This document shows positions 32,154-45,140 of a stretch of DNA of 64,000 nucleotides, one piece after another. Under the pieces are notes generated by a model that saw only the letters and a program-made list of their open reading frames with translations, did not search any database and had not been told where the DNA came from. Positions within the stretch are counted from its first letter, which is position 1, and the number at the start of each line of letters is the position of its first letter. The position numbers and the translations under genes were made by a program. Source of the stretch: Adiantum capillus-veneris (taxonomy: Eukaryota; Streptophyta; Polypodiopsida; Polypodiales; Pteridaceae); contig CM043945.1 of NCBI GenBank assembly GCA_014529385.2, positions 3,756,312-3,820,311 on the forward strand, written 5' to 3'.

Positions 32154-33126
32154 TTACAAGGGTGGTAAGGTACTCTCCCAAGATCGAACTTGAAGTGGTT
32201 CATCAAGTGATTCTTGAACACTGGGAGGTGTGGATTCCTTTGTAGCTTCATGGACGTCCACTATTGTAGGTGGAGGCTCTGGAGAAGCTTTTACCTCTAT
32301 GAATGCATTACATGAGGAGCTAAAAGCTTCATGGAACTCCCCCCTTCCTGAGCTAGGTGGAACAAATCGTTCTTTCTTCGGTACCCAAACTAGCTCTGGA
32401 GCAGGTGTGTAGCATTCCGTGATTTTTTTCCTTTCCATGATCTTCAAAAAAAATTTGAGCTACAGGATTGGGCACACATGGGTCAGGTGACAGGTAAAAA
32501 CACAATCTACATTTTGGCACCCAGATTTGATCATTTCCTTGATAGTAGCCTTGGGCTTCCAATAGTTTTTTAGGAATCCACCGCCATGTTTTCTTACATT
32601 TCTTGGCGTGAGTGGGACGTTTCTTACAAAGCTTCTGTTTTTTAGCACTAGCTATGGTCACTAAAGAAGCTTTAGGGACCCACTTGTATGTTTTCTTTGT
32701 CATATTAGGATGAGTCTTGTCAGAAAATATTTGCATTGCTTCTAGCATATTTAAGGGTGGCATTTCATCCCCCTCAAGTGTTACCCAGGTCGTCCCCCTA
32801 TTTCCCCAAGTGTCTATGGTTGCTGCTAGGTGGATGCAATCCACATTGTCCGACTCGGTCATCCTAGGTAGTACATCCATATAAGGAGAATCTTCCCCAA
32901 CATCAGTGTCCGCTTTACATGTGTAACTATACTGCAATGGGGCCGAGTGAACTGTGGTATCATATCTATGATCAATTATAAACATGTTTCCTAGAGGATG
33001 TGCTCGACGAGTTACTAGATCCACTCGAATGACAAAATCTTGGAACTGCAAGTAGACATGGTTTTTAGAAGTGATAGTGCACTCCAAAGAGCCTGTAGGT
33101 TGTAATGATGTGCTCTCTTGTGTCAT
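32154..33126 (-). pseudogene. Retroelement ORF with repeated WVPK motif
   Basis: A 257-codon open frame from 33126 is followed, after a frameshift near 32440, by a further 90 or so codons ending at 32154. I do not recognise the protein. It contains four tryptophan motifs: WVPK (residues 149-152), WIPK (183-186), WVPK (202-205), and WVPK again in the second frame. Between them is a Lys/Cys-rich stretch (KKQKLCKKRPTHAKKCKK). The C-terminal part is Pro/Glu-rich. It lies about 110 bp upstream of a polypurine tract and LTR on the same strand, the place of a third ORF in some plant retrotransposons. No reverse transcriptase precedes it in the window. It is probably a non-autonomous element's gene or an env-position ORF; function unknown. 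Confidence 0.5.
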
Positions 33127-34189
33127 GTTAAGTGGAATTTCATTTAGACACTCAACACCTTAGATTGGTTTTGAGTATTTACTGACATTATGGAAGAGTA
33201 TTGGAGCTCAAGAAAGAGCTTGAAAAAAATCTGAGAATGAATTGAAAGGGGCACACTCAATTTTGCTTATAAAAACCCTCAAAAGCAAGGTAGTAGCACA
33301 AGTGTTCTTTTGCAAGGCCTGATGGTGTTGATTTAAGGAAAATAAATTCGATTCAAATCCTAAAATAGCTCAATTTTTGGGAAATAAAAAACGATGGTGC
33401 CATAATTGAGACCTTGCAAAAGATGCAAACATGCAGTAAAATTAACATGCTAGAGAAGTAGAGTTAGTGCAATTTTGTCTTTGTATTTTTAGAGGGTAGC
33501 AAAAAGAGGGCGTGTAGGAGAGAGGAAAGTAGGCTAAGGTGATGGGGCACCTTGGCATGACATCTTGGTAGTGCAACAAGGGTGAGTATGGGCAATCCCC
33601 CTTGGGAGTTTATTTGCATCCTCGAGAGTGTGTGTATCATAAACACACACACACACACACACAGAGCATCAATGAGGGAGAGGATACAACACAATGTCTT
33701 TAGAGTGTATGTATCTCTCTCCCTCCCCCCCCCCCCCCCCCCCCCCCCCTCTCTCTCTCTCTCTCATTCTCTTTCTCTCTCTCACACACACACACATAGA
33801 GCATAAACAAGGGAAAGAACACTCACACGAAGGTTTTGGATTGTGTAGACTGCATGCACACATAGGTGTACACTACTTGGCATAATCGTCTTACCCTCCC
33901 TTGGTATCAGATGGGAGTGAAAGAGATTCACTTCATCGAGGAGAGAGAGTAGCACCTGCTCACAGATCTTAATATTGGCAAGGCCACTTTTTGCAAACAT
34001 GGCATCTTCTCCAATGTAGCCTCTTATCCCCCTCTTGACATTGACTCTTGGCATCAGAGAGCTATGAACATTCTGGTTGAGAGAGCTTCTTCCGGATGAT
34101 GAAGTTCTTCTTTGAATTTGTCACTTTGCCCTTGGTATCAATGAGCACACCTTTTGGCATCATTTCTCGGCTCTTGTTTTGCAGGCCAT
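33127..34189. other. Unassigned, microsatellite-rich
   Basis: Contains CA at 33639-33661, poly-C at 33726-33749, CT at 33750-33783 and CA at 33784-33796. Open frames across these are artefacts. Several TTGGTATCA or TTGGCATCA words (33897, 34050, 34130, 34155) resemble primer sites but lack LTR ends. Confidence 0.5.
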
Positions 34190-35063
34190 TATCCCATAAT
34201 AAAAACTAGAACCTTATAACATCACTTTGCCCATATAAGACTCATGCAACAAATGGTAACACAAAAAAAAGCCACCTTGTTCATATTTGCCCAGACGTTT
34301 CAGGTTGACTAACCATATGTCCCCATGTAAGTTTAAGGACATCCAACACTTAAAATAAACTCACCATAACAAACCATAAAACATATATGAACAACTCATC
34401 CAACTCACAACGTCATATGGTACTCCCCTTGTAGCACCCCTACTACACGCGTAGGTATACCCGTTCAAGGAACAATTACTAACTCACGACGTCATATGGC
34501 ACTCCCTCTTGTTACACCCCTACTACATGCGTAGGTAAACCCATTCATGGAACAATTAATAACTCACACTCATGAAGTGATCTCTCAGAGACCTAAATAC
34601 ATTTATCGACAAGTTTAATCAAGGTTTTGATTTGGCTAAGTGGGTTCTCTCATCTGATGAGTCTATATAGTGGATTTTAAAGGCGCATGTGGTCCAAAAT
34701 TTCGAATAAGTGCAATGGGCAACAAGCCGTCTTTTGACCATAACTCTTTGCTCGTGCGGAGTTTCAAATGACACCCAAGAGGAAAAAAAGTTATAAATGA
34801 TGTGTTTAATCTCTTATTTAAAGAGTTTGACCTGATTTATAGCGGTTTGGGATATATGACCAAAACAGTGTTCCTACCGCGTGTGACGTGAAACAAAAAG
34901 CCCTTTTTATGTACACATATGATCATAAACACATCGTGCACATAAATCAACATGCTAAACATAATGAAACAGACATGGAGCAACCTCATACACACCCGAC
35001 AAGTCCATACATGCCCTCGTATACAAAAAAGAAACCATCGAGAGAATAGTTACTCAGAAACGG

Positions 35064-35158
<95 letters not shown>

Positions 35159-36364
35159 GCTATCGAGTTTAAAGCTTCTTAACGTGTTTTAGGATTGATT
35201 ACAGGCTATTGAGAGGCTTCTTGCTTTGTTGCAAGAGAGCACTGATGAGAGCTATATAGAGGTTTTCACCACGAAATTGTTGGAGAACGCGCGCACCGTG
35301 AAAAGAGAAGAGAAGATAGTAAGGAAATAAAGAGAGAATGTTCTTTTCTTCTTCTTCCCGTGAACAAGAGAGAAGATCTTATGGAAATGTTGATGGAGAG
35401 CTTGCACCACTCCGTATAATAGATACATATAGCAGGGCAGTAGTAGACACAACTGTCGACACTGAAAACTGAGCCCTGCAGGTCAATTTATAGGTGTTCT
35501 GTAAGACTGGAGTGAGCCCCAAGCTAGCACATAACGCTACCTCTTAGCCTAGAATAGCTCCCAGCTTTTGGAAAACTTTGCTAAAACATGGCCTTTGCAG
35601 CCAACTCTCCAATTTTCCTTCAAATTTTACGGTAAAAATTGCTAAATTGGAAAGTATCCGATAACTAATGTGATCGTGACTAAACTATGTTGCACAGTGA
35701 TGTCCCAACATAATTAAGACTTTTTCATACTGCCCCAATGTATTTACAGTGCTGCTTGCTTTTTATAAAAAGCAATTCCCATAAAAATCTTGTTTAATCC
35801 CATTTCCTTACGAGATGGTCATTTTTATATCCAACGGGGACTAAACATAATATTTTTATATTTAGGTCATCCTAAAAAACATGTTGCTTTTCAAAAATGT
35901 CAAAAAGCACAAAAAGCTAAAAATAGCAAAAAAGAAAAAAAAGCAATTTTTTTAAATTAAACCACGGGTTCCCCTTGTCCATAGGAAGAAGAAAGCGGGC
36001 TTGCTTTTCACTAAAAGCACTAAAAATCATGAAAATATAAAAATAGCGTGAAAAGCGTCCAAAAAATAGATTTCTACAAAATTGCACCATAGCTTCTTTG
36101 GGACTCATAGATTAAGGATCTTGCCTGCTTTTTGCAAAAATCACCGAAAAGCACACAAAGCATGAAAAAGCTTCAAAAAGCGGATTTTTTTCAAAATTGA
36201 TATAAACGTCTGTCTACTCTATCGAAACATTAAAACGGCCTCGCTTTTCACTTTAGGACCTTACAACACTTCCAACAAGCATTCTAACCCAAAATTTCAC
36301 GAAGCAGATATTATAATCTATTTTTCTTATTTTTAAAAGAGACTTTTAAATCAGGGATCTTACA
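34190..36364 (-). repeat. 3' LTR of giant-LTR gag-only element, truncated
   Basis: Aligns with 39836-42629. On the minus strand it begins TGTAAGATCC at 36364 and loses similarity at about 34190, so about 1.65 kb of its far end is missing. It contains a long (GA)n run at 35069-35153 and many AAAAAGC words in the part near 35880-36200. Confidence 0.75.
35069..35153. repeat. (GA)n microsatellite
   Basis: About 42 GA units, the longest in the window. The corresponding place in the other LTR (about 40513) has only a short remnant, so the expansion occurred after the two LTRs separated. Confidence 0.9.
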
Positions 36365-36539
36365 TCCTCCCACACTTGAAAAACTCAAGGTGTCCTCACT
36401 TTGACATAAAGTCTGGATAAGTAAGTTTAAAATAGTCTATAAATATAAGCTAAATTAATTAATCCATAAGATATTCAGTTATGATCCTATCGTGGAGAGG
36501 TTTCGATTACGACAATATAGAATAATGCTGGAGAAGTAG

Positions 36540-37646
36540 CAAGTCTAAAAGGCACCAAAAGTTCTTCATTTTCTCCTTCATCTGCAGTGGCTACATGGAC
36601 ACGAACATTTGATGAGTTTCCTCTACCTCGAGTATTTTGAGCTCTATTGGCTTGGATTCCTCCTTGAGGTTGTTGATTTCCTCCTGAGCGAGGTGGTTTG
36701 TTGGGTGGTCCATTTCTTGTAAAGATTGGATTCTTAGGTCTAAAATTTCCTTAGTTCTATGGTGGCCTCTGGTTTTGATATAAGTTATGTTGTGTCGTAT
36801 TAGATCTAGAATGTTAATCTCTAAGATTTTTGTTAGTGTTCATACTTCCAACATCATTTTGTCTTGCAAGTTCATAATTGTCTAGATCATCAAATGAACA
36901 ATCCCAAGACACATGGTCATGCTCAAAACAATTGAAGCAAAGGTGATCTCTTATTGCCCTCCCAAGACACATGGTCATGCTCAAAACAATTAAAGCAATG
37001 GTGATCTCTTATTGCCCTCCAATGTAATATGGTTTCTTGATTATGAGAATGTGAAGATCTAGAGTCATTCTCTACTAGAGTTCTTTTACTAACATTTGAT
37101 ATTTTGAGCTCAATGGGTTTACCCGCATCAAGAACATCTACAAAGTTTGTAAGTCGCAAACTCTAGAGTCTAGTCTTCAAAGGATTATGGAGGCCTGACA
37201 CGCAGTGCGCCACTTTGACTTCATGAGTCACTCCCACTAGAGCATACTTGACAAGGGTTAAAAAATGTTGATCGTATGATTCCAGATCTTTGGTTTCCTC
37301 ATTCCTACGGTTTTAATGATATATTTTGTTCAGATAATTCTTCTTGAGTTGAGTCTTGAGATAATCCCAAGTTGTTGCATTAGGGTCGATATTGTTTTTA
37401 GTATAATGGTCTCTCCACCAACACTTGGACTTCTTTTCAACTTACCTTAGCAATGATAGCCTTATTCTCGGCAGAGGAATGAGCTAAAACAAGGTAATCA
37501 CCCATGTGCTCAATCCAATCCTCAAGAACCTTGCCTACATCTTTGCCTTCTCTGCTAAAGTTTCTAGGTTGTGACTTTTGAAGCATAGCATCAATGTCAC
37601 GATCAATGATAGTCGGTTGAGGTGCGATAGGGAGCAACCACTCCAT
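36540..37646 (-). pseudogene. Degenerate gag with zinc knuckle
   Basis: The best preserved N-terminal piece, 37437-37646, reads DRDIDAMLQKSQPRNFSREG, then DWIEHMGDYLVLAH, a gypsy-type capsid start. Downstream a CCHC knuckle CFNCFEHDHVSWDC is followed by an Arg/Gln/Gly-rich tail. A 59-bp tandem duplication (36903-36961 and 36962-37020) doubles the knuckle and shifts the frame. Several stops are present, so it is not functional. Confidence 0.65.
36903..37020 (-). repeat. 59-bp tandem duplication in zinc knuckle
   Basis: Two copies with three or so differences start CCCAAGACACATGGTCATG. Because 59 is not a multiple of three, the second copy moves the reading frame. Confidence 0.9.
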
Positions 37647-38454
37647 TTTCTCTCAAAGGCATGATTGATGATTGTATCATGTCTAATTCAAAACCCTATA
37701 TTAAATGGTTGACAATATACTACATTAATCTTCCTACACTATAAGTCAAAAGGGTGGACGGGAGGGAAATTTTTAGAACATAATTTTCTAAGGAATGGGT
37801 AGTCATTTACACCTAGTTGGAAGGTAATATCTAGCTACATGAGGTGTCAGAAGTCAGTTATACTATCATCAAAACCTCTTACCATTTTTTCAACGTAATC
37901 ACAAGTCACCTCAAGAGCCATTTCTAACTACAAAACAAACATTTAAAGAAATTCTTAAGACACTTGTATGACACTTCAATCAAATTTTTATAATCCAAGG
38001 CCACATAGATCCATACAAGCAGACAAGTCAAACATGTATCACCAATCAATTTTACTCATAGATGCATTGTGAATGCAGTATTCTTTCTCAAACAGCATGC
38101 ATGAATGCGTGCATGATGCATAACTAGCCCGAATAGTATTAAGCTTAATGCTATTCCCATAAGCTTTGGCTCTAATACCAGGTGAGAGATACCCCTCCCA
38201 AGGGGTCTATGTACAAAATACACACTTTACAAATCTATAAAATTTTTAATATACATCAGAGTTGTGGAAGCGTTCGCACAGGGGGGAGGAGTTCTCAACA
38301 CCCAACCTAGCATGGAGTTTATGCCATGAGGTGGTTTACATCCAGAGGCACCTAGTGACTAGTGCTACCTCTCAATGGGTGATATGAATGAAAGCGTACT
38401 CAAGAAAAATTAACATTGTGGAGGGTGAATATATGTGTACACCACATTGCAAGA

Positions 38455-38455
<1 letters not shown>

Positions 38456-38521
<66 letters not shown>
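38456..38521. repeat. (GA)n microsatellite
   Basis: About 32 GA units in the giant LTR. Confidence 0.9.
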
Positions 38522-38525
<4 letters not shown>

Positions 38526-40555
38526 TATGCAGAGACACAAGAGAATGACAAAGAGAATCTTTAAATGCCCCATCTAAATGAAACAGCAACCATCTATTAA
38601 TGCAATAACAAAACCAGTGTATACCATAACATCAAAAATATATAATGACTAGCAGAGCCGTGGACCCTGTGTAGGAATCGACCTGTCCACCCATCCACTT
38701 CCGCTCTACTATGGACAGAGATAATTTTACTTCATCAAGAGCGAGCCAGAACACCACCAATCTACCTGAGCCAAACATAGGCTGCGGCCATTTTGACTCC
38801 CTCCATGCACTAGAGCTGTGAAAGGATCCTAGGTACTAGTAGGTGGTAGGGTATCAACATCATCTATACCAATTTAGGTGCCTCACCTCTTTGATGCCCA
38901 TCATCGGGTATTTATGCAAAACCAAGGCAAGATCCTCGATGTGTTAGCCATGTAGGTCATTCAACCCATGACACACTAACCGTGTAGATGAGCCTAACAA
39001 AAAAAGAAGACCTAGATAAGACCCTTGATTCAATAAAGCCCCAGGTCTCGGCAATCGTTTTGTCTAAGACTAAGTGATGTAGGTAATCCTAGTCTTGTAG
39101 AAACACTGCCATGAGAAACATAACACATGAGTCCAATTACAATATCAAATTCCATATGCACAAAGAATCTTTTCCAAGTAGTATTGTAAGGGTCTCTACC
39201 CTTATACGTCCACCATAAACCATCAAAACCACTTCATGTTCCAATCTAAACCTTAAACCATAATCCAGTCACATAGCACTCCACCAAACTCAGGGTGATG
39301 CACATCCAATCCTGCAAAACCACTTTTGCACATAACACGATTGCAAACCATAATCCATGAGGGATCTCAACCCTTGACCATAATCCATATTCCGTACTAA
39401 ACCAACTCCCACACTTGGAGTTTGATGTATCCACTACAATCAAACTGAGCCCACACACATGGTCCTTATGACATGGACTTTTAATGCATAAAATAGGTTT
39501 GATCAGCAACTAAACATGATATCGGAATAAAATTTTAACAATGTCTAACCATGCATAAGTGATGTACTATGACCGCACCTCACCCCATTAGCACATAGAG
39601 CTAGTTTTGACCTTGAAGGGTGAAAAGCAACATACATATATACATGAGGTGTCCACATCCATCCGTGAGGTTTCATACATCACATGACATCAATCCATCA
39701 ATATAAACATGATGCAAAATAGCCTCGTCACTTTGATCAACCATAAACCATAACATCGCATATATGAAAAAAAAACAACTTTTTGCCACACGTAAAAGTA
39801 TTTGGTCTCAAACCATTGCATCAAGCTCTCACCCATAATATAAACTAGCACCTTATCACATCACTTTTCCCATATGAGACTCATGCAACAAACGATAACA
39901 CAAAAAGAAAGACACCTTATTCATATTTGCCCGTACTGTTTGGGTTGACTAACCATATACCCCCATATAAGTTTATGGACATCCAACGCTTCAAATAAAC
40001 TCACCAAACCAAACCATAAAACATATATGAACCACTCATCCAACTCATGATGTCATATGGTACACCCTCCTTGTTAGCACCCCTACATGTGTAGGTAAAC
40101 CCATACATGACGAGTCTATATAGTGGTTCTCCAAGGAACTTGGGGTCCAAAATTTTGACGGTGTAGTGGACAACATGCTATATTTTGACCATAACTCTTT
40201 GTTTGTGCGGAATTTTCACGTGACACCCAAGAGAGAAAATGTTCTAATTGATGTGTTTAATCTTTGGTGTTAAGGGTTTGACTTGATTTATAGCGGTTTG
40301 GGAAAAATCGTGTTCCTACTGCCTACGTGACGTGAAACGAAAAGTGCTTTTTATGTACACAAGTGATCATAAACATATCGTGTGCATAAATCAACGTGCT
40401 AAACATGATGAAACAAACATGGAACAACCTCATACACACCCGGTAAGTCCATACATGCCCTTGTATATGAAAAAGAAACCGCTGAGAGAATAATTACTCA
40501 AAAAATGGAGTAGAGAGAGGAAGAGATGATGGCAGTTTAGAGCTTCTTATCGTAT

Positions 40556-41450
40556 GTTAGCAGCAAGCTAACACGAACACCATTTTTTGGAGTTCTCTTT
40601 GTAAAACAATTATTATTTTGATAAATCGGAAATATTGTAACTCCTAACTTTGTAATTAATGAGCCGGGCTACAAGCTTCCAGATTGTATCAGCCAGTCAT
40701 TTCCCAGCTTTGGTAGAACTCCAGATTATTAGTTTTGACCACCCAAAAACCTTGGCTAAGGTATAAAAGCCAATTTTTGTAAGTTTTTGGATAAGAAATA
40801 CACAGCGTGAGCTAACGATGCTCACTTCTCTTCTTCTCGCGCTTCCTACTCCATCTCCGGTTGTCACATTGCGATTGTGTTTGTTGCATTGCAACCGCAG
40901 GTAAGAGCTCTACGCATTGACGTAAGCCATTTACAATATTTCGTAGCTTTTGGCGTCACCGATCCGCGGCCTAATTTCATCATAACTAGGAATTTACACT
41001 TTTAACTCGAAAACTAAGCATAGGCGGGGTATTGGGGCATCATTGCTAAGCATTTAAATGCATTCTCGGCCAAAAACGACTAGGACGAAAATCCACTACT
41101 ATTAATGATCGTGATTTTGGAACTTGACCTAAAGTGGGGTATGAGACCATAGGCATGTGTGCTTAGGTCTTATAAACTTGTCCTAGAAGTTTCATTACGT
41201 TTGGATGTCATTTGATGCTGTAACGGATGTGATTTGCTTGCCGATGAGCGATTGGCTTTTGGTGATTTCAGTCACTTGAGTGTAGCTTGAGTTAGATACA
41301 TGTTGTTAGTTGTTTTCAGAGAGATTGACAACCTCTTGTAGCCTCTATGCACTAGTAGAGTCAGCTTCGTCCCATGGTTTGACAAATTAATCGTGGTTCT
41401 CGCTAATACTGCAATAAGATAGGATGGTGAGTTTAGACATGCATCCCACA
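40556..41450 (+). repeat. Solo LTR nested in the giant LTR
   Basis: 895 bp, TGTTAGCAGC..CATCCCACA, absent from the equivalent place in the other LTR. It is flanked by TCGTA (40551-40555) and TCGTG (41451-41455), a 5-bp target duplication with one mismatch. A TATA-like GTATAAAAG lies near 40760. Its ends resemble the LTR at 53973-54917 (TGTT-AGC start; shared GATTTCAGTCACTTG and TTTGACAAATT words), so both may be one family. Confidence 0.75.
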
Positions 41451-42639
41451 TCGTGCTTTAGGATTGATTAAGGGTTTTCAAGAGGCGTTTTGCTTTGCTG
41501 CAAGAGAGTGGTGATGAGAGCTATGTAGAAATTTTCACCACGAAGTCGTTGGAGAACGTGGGCACCGTGAAAAGAGAAGAGAAGATAGTAAGCAAGTAGA
41601 GAGAGAATTTTCTTCTTCTTCTTCTTCTTGTGAATGAGAGAGAAGATCTTATGGAGATGGTGATGGAGAGCTTGCACCACTCCATATAATAGATACATAT
41701 TTTCGTACGATAGTAGATGCAACTATCGGCACTGGAAATTGATATCTGCAAATCAATTTATAAGTGTTTTGCCTGCAATGAGCCCCAAGCCAGCAGATAG
41801 CACTACCTCTCAACCTGGAATAGCTCCCAGCTTTTGGGAAACTTTGCTAAAAACATGGCCTTTGATTTTGACAGTCAACTCTCCAATTTTCCTTCATTTT
41901 TTGTAGTAAAAATTGACTAATTGGACAGTATCCAGGCAACTAATGTGACCATGACTAAATTATGTTGCACTGTGATGCCCCAACATAATTTTGCCTTTCC
42001 CATACTACCCCGCCGTATTTACAATGCCGCTTTTTATAAAAAGTAATTTTCATAAAAATTCCATTTAATCGCGCTTCTTTATCGGATGGTCATTTTTATA
42101 TCCAACGGTGATTAAAAATAATAATTTTATATTTAGATCGTCTTAAAAAGCATGTTGCTTTTCAAAAACGTTGAAAAGCACAAAAAGCTAAAAATAGCAT
42201 AAAAAGAAAAAAAGACAAAAAAAATTAAAATTAAACCACGGATTCTCCTTGTCCACTGGAAGAAGAAAGCGGACTCGCTTTTCACTAAAAGCACTAAAAA
42301 TCATGAAAGCTAAACATAGCGTGCAAAGCGTCTAAAAACAAGATTTCTATAAAATTACACCATACCTTCTCCAAGACTCGAAGATTAAGGATCCGTTGCA
42401 AAAAAGCATCAAAAAGCACAAAAAGAATGAAAAATCTTTAAAAAACAAATTTTTCCAAAATTGAACCAAATGTCATTTGATCTATCGGAACATGAAAATG
42501 ACCTTGCTTTTCACTTTCAAACTTTACAGCATTACCAACAAGCATTCTAAGTCAAAATATCACGAAGCAAATACTAGAATCTATTTTTCTTATTTTTAAG
42601 AGAGACCCAAAAAAATCGAGGATCTTACATGCAGTTAAA

Positions 42640-43260
42640 GGCTCCACACATACATTAGTGAGCTTTACTATTCAACCACGTAGGTACTTCAGACTCTGTA
42701 GCAGTTGTGCATAATCCAAATCCTCTACGAGTGTTCTTTCGTACATCTTTGTAACTGTGGTCGTTTAAGTTGATGCATGTAGTGGTCTCCATGTGGCATA
42801 AGTAGATATAATCATAACCTCAGTCTTGAACCATCTTTATATGGTCTTCCTAGAATAACATCATTGTTACTCTCAGTACCAAAATCTACTATGGCAAACA
42901 TATGTTCATACTCAACTCCACATGAAGTCATCACTATTTATTCTAGATAACCAACAGGTTTTGCAATATAGCCGTCTAACTAATTGTTGTTTCATCCTCA
43001 TTTTCCTAAGGGTATGTTGTTCCCATTTCTCCCAAATCAATTTCGTGGCTATGGCAACCACCGCTCCACTATCCACCAAGATAACAATTGTTTTTACTCC
43101 CTGGTGTTCTATGGGCAATGTGATATTTTCTTCTTCTCCCTCACAATACTCCCCAACCTTGTTTATGGGAATTGGTTTTACATTCTTTTTGAGCTGGTTC
43201 CACTTCTCTAGTTCAAGTTCTAAAGCTTCCATTGGTTTTTTTATGCCTATTTTCTCAAGA
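42640..43260 (-). pseudogene. Gypsy retropepsin fragment
   Basis: Minus-strand translation shows an aspartic protease: ITLPIEHQG, then IVILVDSGAVVAIA with the DSG active-site triad, and, after a frameshift, FAIVDFGTE..DVILGRPY. This pattern is typical of plant Ty3/gypsy protease regions. Sequence beyond 42640 is replaced by the giant-LTR element. It carries frameshifts and stops. Confidence 0.7.
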
Positions 43261-44580
43261 CATTTTTTGACATTATTTCACATGTGTGGTCTAATTTTTA
43301 GTAGTTCTACCACTCTTAGAGTACATCTCACTGGCATGAATATAAGTTCTTGCAACCCCTGATAATCTAGAATTGATTGTAAGGTCCCTTGTCATGATGG
43401 TAGGACCACCATGCCTGATTTTCCTACGTCAGGTCCCAAGTAAGGAGATAGCTCCTTGAAGATGTCTTGACTATCATCAGACTTCTCTGTACCTTGATCA
43501 TTGTACCTTGACTCCATCAATCATGCCTTTGTCAAGATCAACTTGTGCAATGGGTGTTGTCCCTTTATTTGATTTTCATCTCTCGCTTTCCTCACCATCT
43601 TCTAGAGTTCTTCTGGCCAACTATCTTTGACCTTTGGCACATTATGTGGTATTTGGTAGGTAGAGTTACCCATAGTGTTCTTGGCTACTTGATTTATAGC
43701 GTCCTTTTGGCATATGTCTGCTTGTTCCTTTTTTGGACAATGTTCCAACTCCCTCTCCTCGTCCCATTTGTCTGCTATTTCCCTATTGTTTTTTTTTATG
43801 ATTAAAACTTCAAGGTCTTGTTGTCGCTCAATTCTTTTGTTTCATCAAGGTCTTTCAAGTCTGCAAAGGGCTAGATAACTATCCTCTTGTGAATGGGTAT
43901 TGCCGATGGAGACTCCATAAGAGTTTGAGTAGTCTCAATCAACTTTTTTCACATCTTCAATCGTAGCTTTTTCCATTTTATGTTAGGATAAGTCAGCCAT
44001 CTATGTTCCATTATCTATCTGTTGTCCAGTCTTGCTTTGTAAGCTTTTAGAACTATTTCTAATGGCTCATACTTTTTGTTGACTAGCACCAAACCTGGAG
44101 AACTCATTTGTAAGGATTGGGGATTGGAGCATGCCACTTGCCACCCAACCATGCCCTCCTTTGCTAATAATAGGGACCCCCTATATCGCATGTCCGTCTT
44201 GACCCTTGGCCTACGCGGTCTTACCCTAGCTCTTACATTACACCCCCCTTGGAGAATCATTTTTGTTCTCAAAAACAAAAGTGGTTGTATCTTCATAAGA
44301 ACACTAATGTTTTCCATAGTGGCATCCTTCATGGATCCAACTGTTCATTTGACTGGACCACGGATCATTAGGAGGTTCAATGAAATCAAGAATAAAATTT
44401 TGATTTTCCACATTGTTGTTCCTTTGCAATTGTTTTGTGTAACCTACCCATATCTAACATAGCCTAAAAACTCTATTTAGAACTCACTTGATGATACTAA
44501 ATGAGTTATGGCAACGAGGAGGTTTCACAAAGAATATTTCTTTTCACTTTCCATGAAAGTAACATGCTATCATAACTCAT
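43261..44580 (-). pseudogene. Probable gypsy gag remnant
   Basis: Heavily broken minus-strand frames occupy the place of gag between leader and protease. The longest pieces (44015-44332) have no clear capsid or zinc-knuckle motif, so the call is positional. Confidence 0.4.
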
Positions 44581-44584
44581 CAGC

Positions 44585-44945
44585 AAAACTTAAGTCCTTA
44601 ACTTGCTATCTTATCGCATCAATAAACAACCCCACCATAACTAGTGTTCAAGGTTGAGAACCTGACTTAAACATGAAGAGACTAAAAATAGTCGTAAACA
44701 TGCTTTACCTTATGGTAAGCAAACTCCAACTAGAGCGATATACGCTTTCTAATTGGATTGCTTGGTGCTTACATACACGCTTTACGTATACTTTAGCAAA
44801 AGATTATAGTTGCAATATGTCCACCCTCTTTGGATAAATGACATTACTAAGGTGTGTTTCCCCTTACAGAGAGTCTTCCAAAATGACTAATAAACAGGGA
44901 TCACAATGCCTTACAACATTGCTAAGGAATCAACGATGAAGTCTT
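44585..44945 (+). repeat. Repeat R, copy 1
   Basis: About 360 bp, similar to 48225-48545 (same orientation) and 51126-51490 (inverted). It contains CAATAAACAACCCCACCATAA and a GGTGTGTTTCCCC word in all copies. Here it lies in the leader of the minus-strand gypsy element. Confidence 0.8.
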
Positions 44946-45140
44946 GCACTAAGATTTGATCATATTTAAAATTCTGATTCCAACTTGTCTAACACTTTTG
45001 AAACCAAAAACTCACCACAATCACGCACTAAACATAGACCATGGAAACCCTAGTCTCCTTTTCTAAACTATATTACCTAAGAGTTTACTTAAGGAAACTT
45101 TGTCAGACTCGACTGTGTTCACTCTAGTCTAGGTACTCAT

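Larger units (their letters stand above)
36365..38182 (-). mobile_element. Internal region of gag-only retrotransposon
   Basis: About 1.8 kb between the two LTRs, bordered on the minus strand by a primer site TGGTATTAGAGCC (38168-38180) and a polypurine tract GTGTGGGAGGA (36365-36375). It contains only a degenerate gag and no protease, reverse transcriptase or integrase. This is the organisation of TR-GAG or LARD elements, which depend on enzymes from other elements. Confidence 0.7.
38183..42629 (-). repeat. Giant 5' LTR (4.4 kb) with nested insertion
   Basis: TG..CA ends on the minus strand (TGTAAGATCC at 42629; ATCTCTCA at 38183) directly beside the primer site. Its 39836-42629 part matches the other LTR at 34190-36364. 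After removing the nested solo LTR at 40556-41450 it is about 3.5 kb. It includes a (GA)n run at 38456-38521. The 38183-39835 part has no partner because the other LTR is truncated, so an extra insertion there cannot be ruled out. Confidence 0.65.

Noticed and set aside
33897-34165. Series of primer-binding-site-like TTGGTATCA words
   Set aside because: None follows an LTR-like CA end, and the downstream bases do not continue the tRNA-Met match.
43545-43805. Hydrophobic plus-strand frame resembling a membrane protein
   Set aside because: Lies antisense to the degenerate gypsy gag/protease region; the hydrophobicity is a by-product of T-rich sequence.
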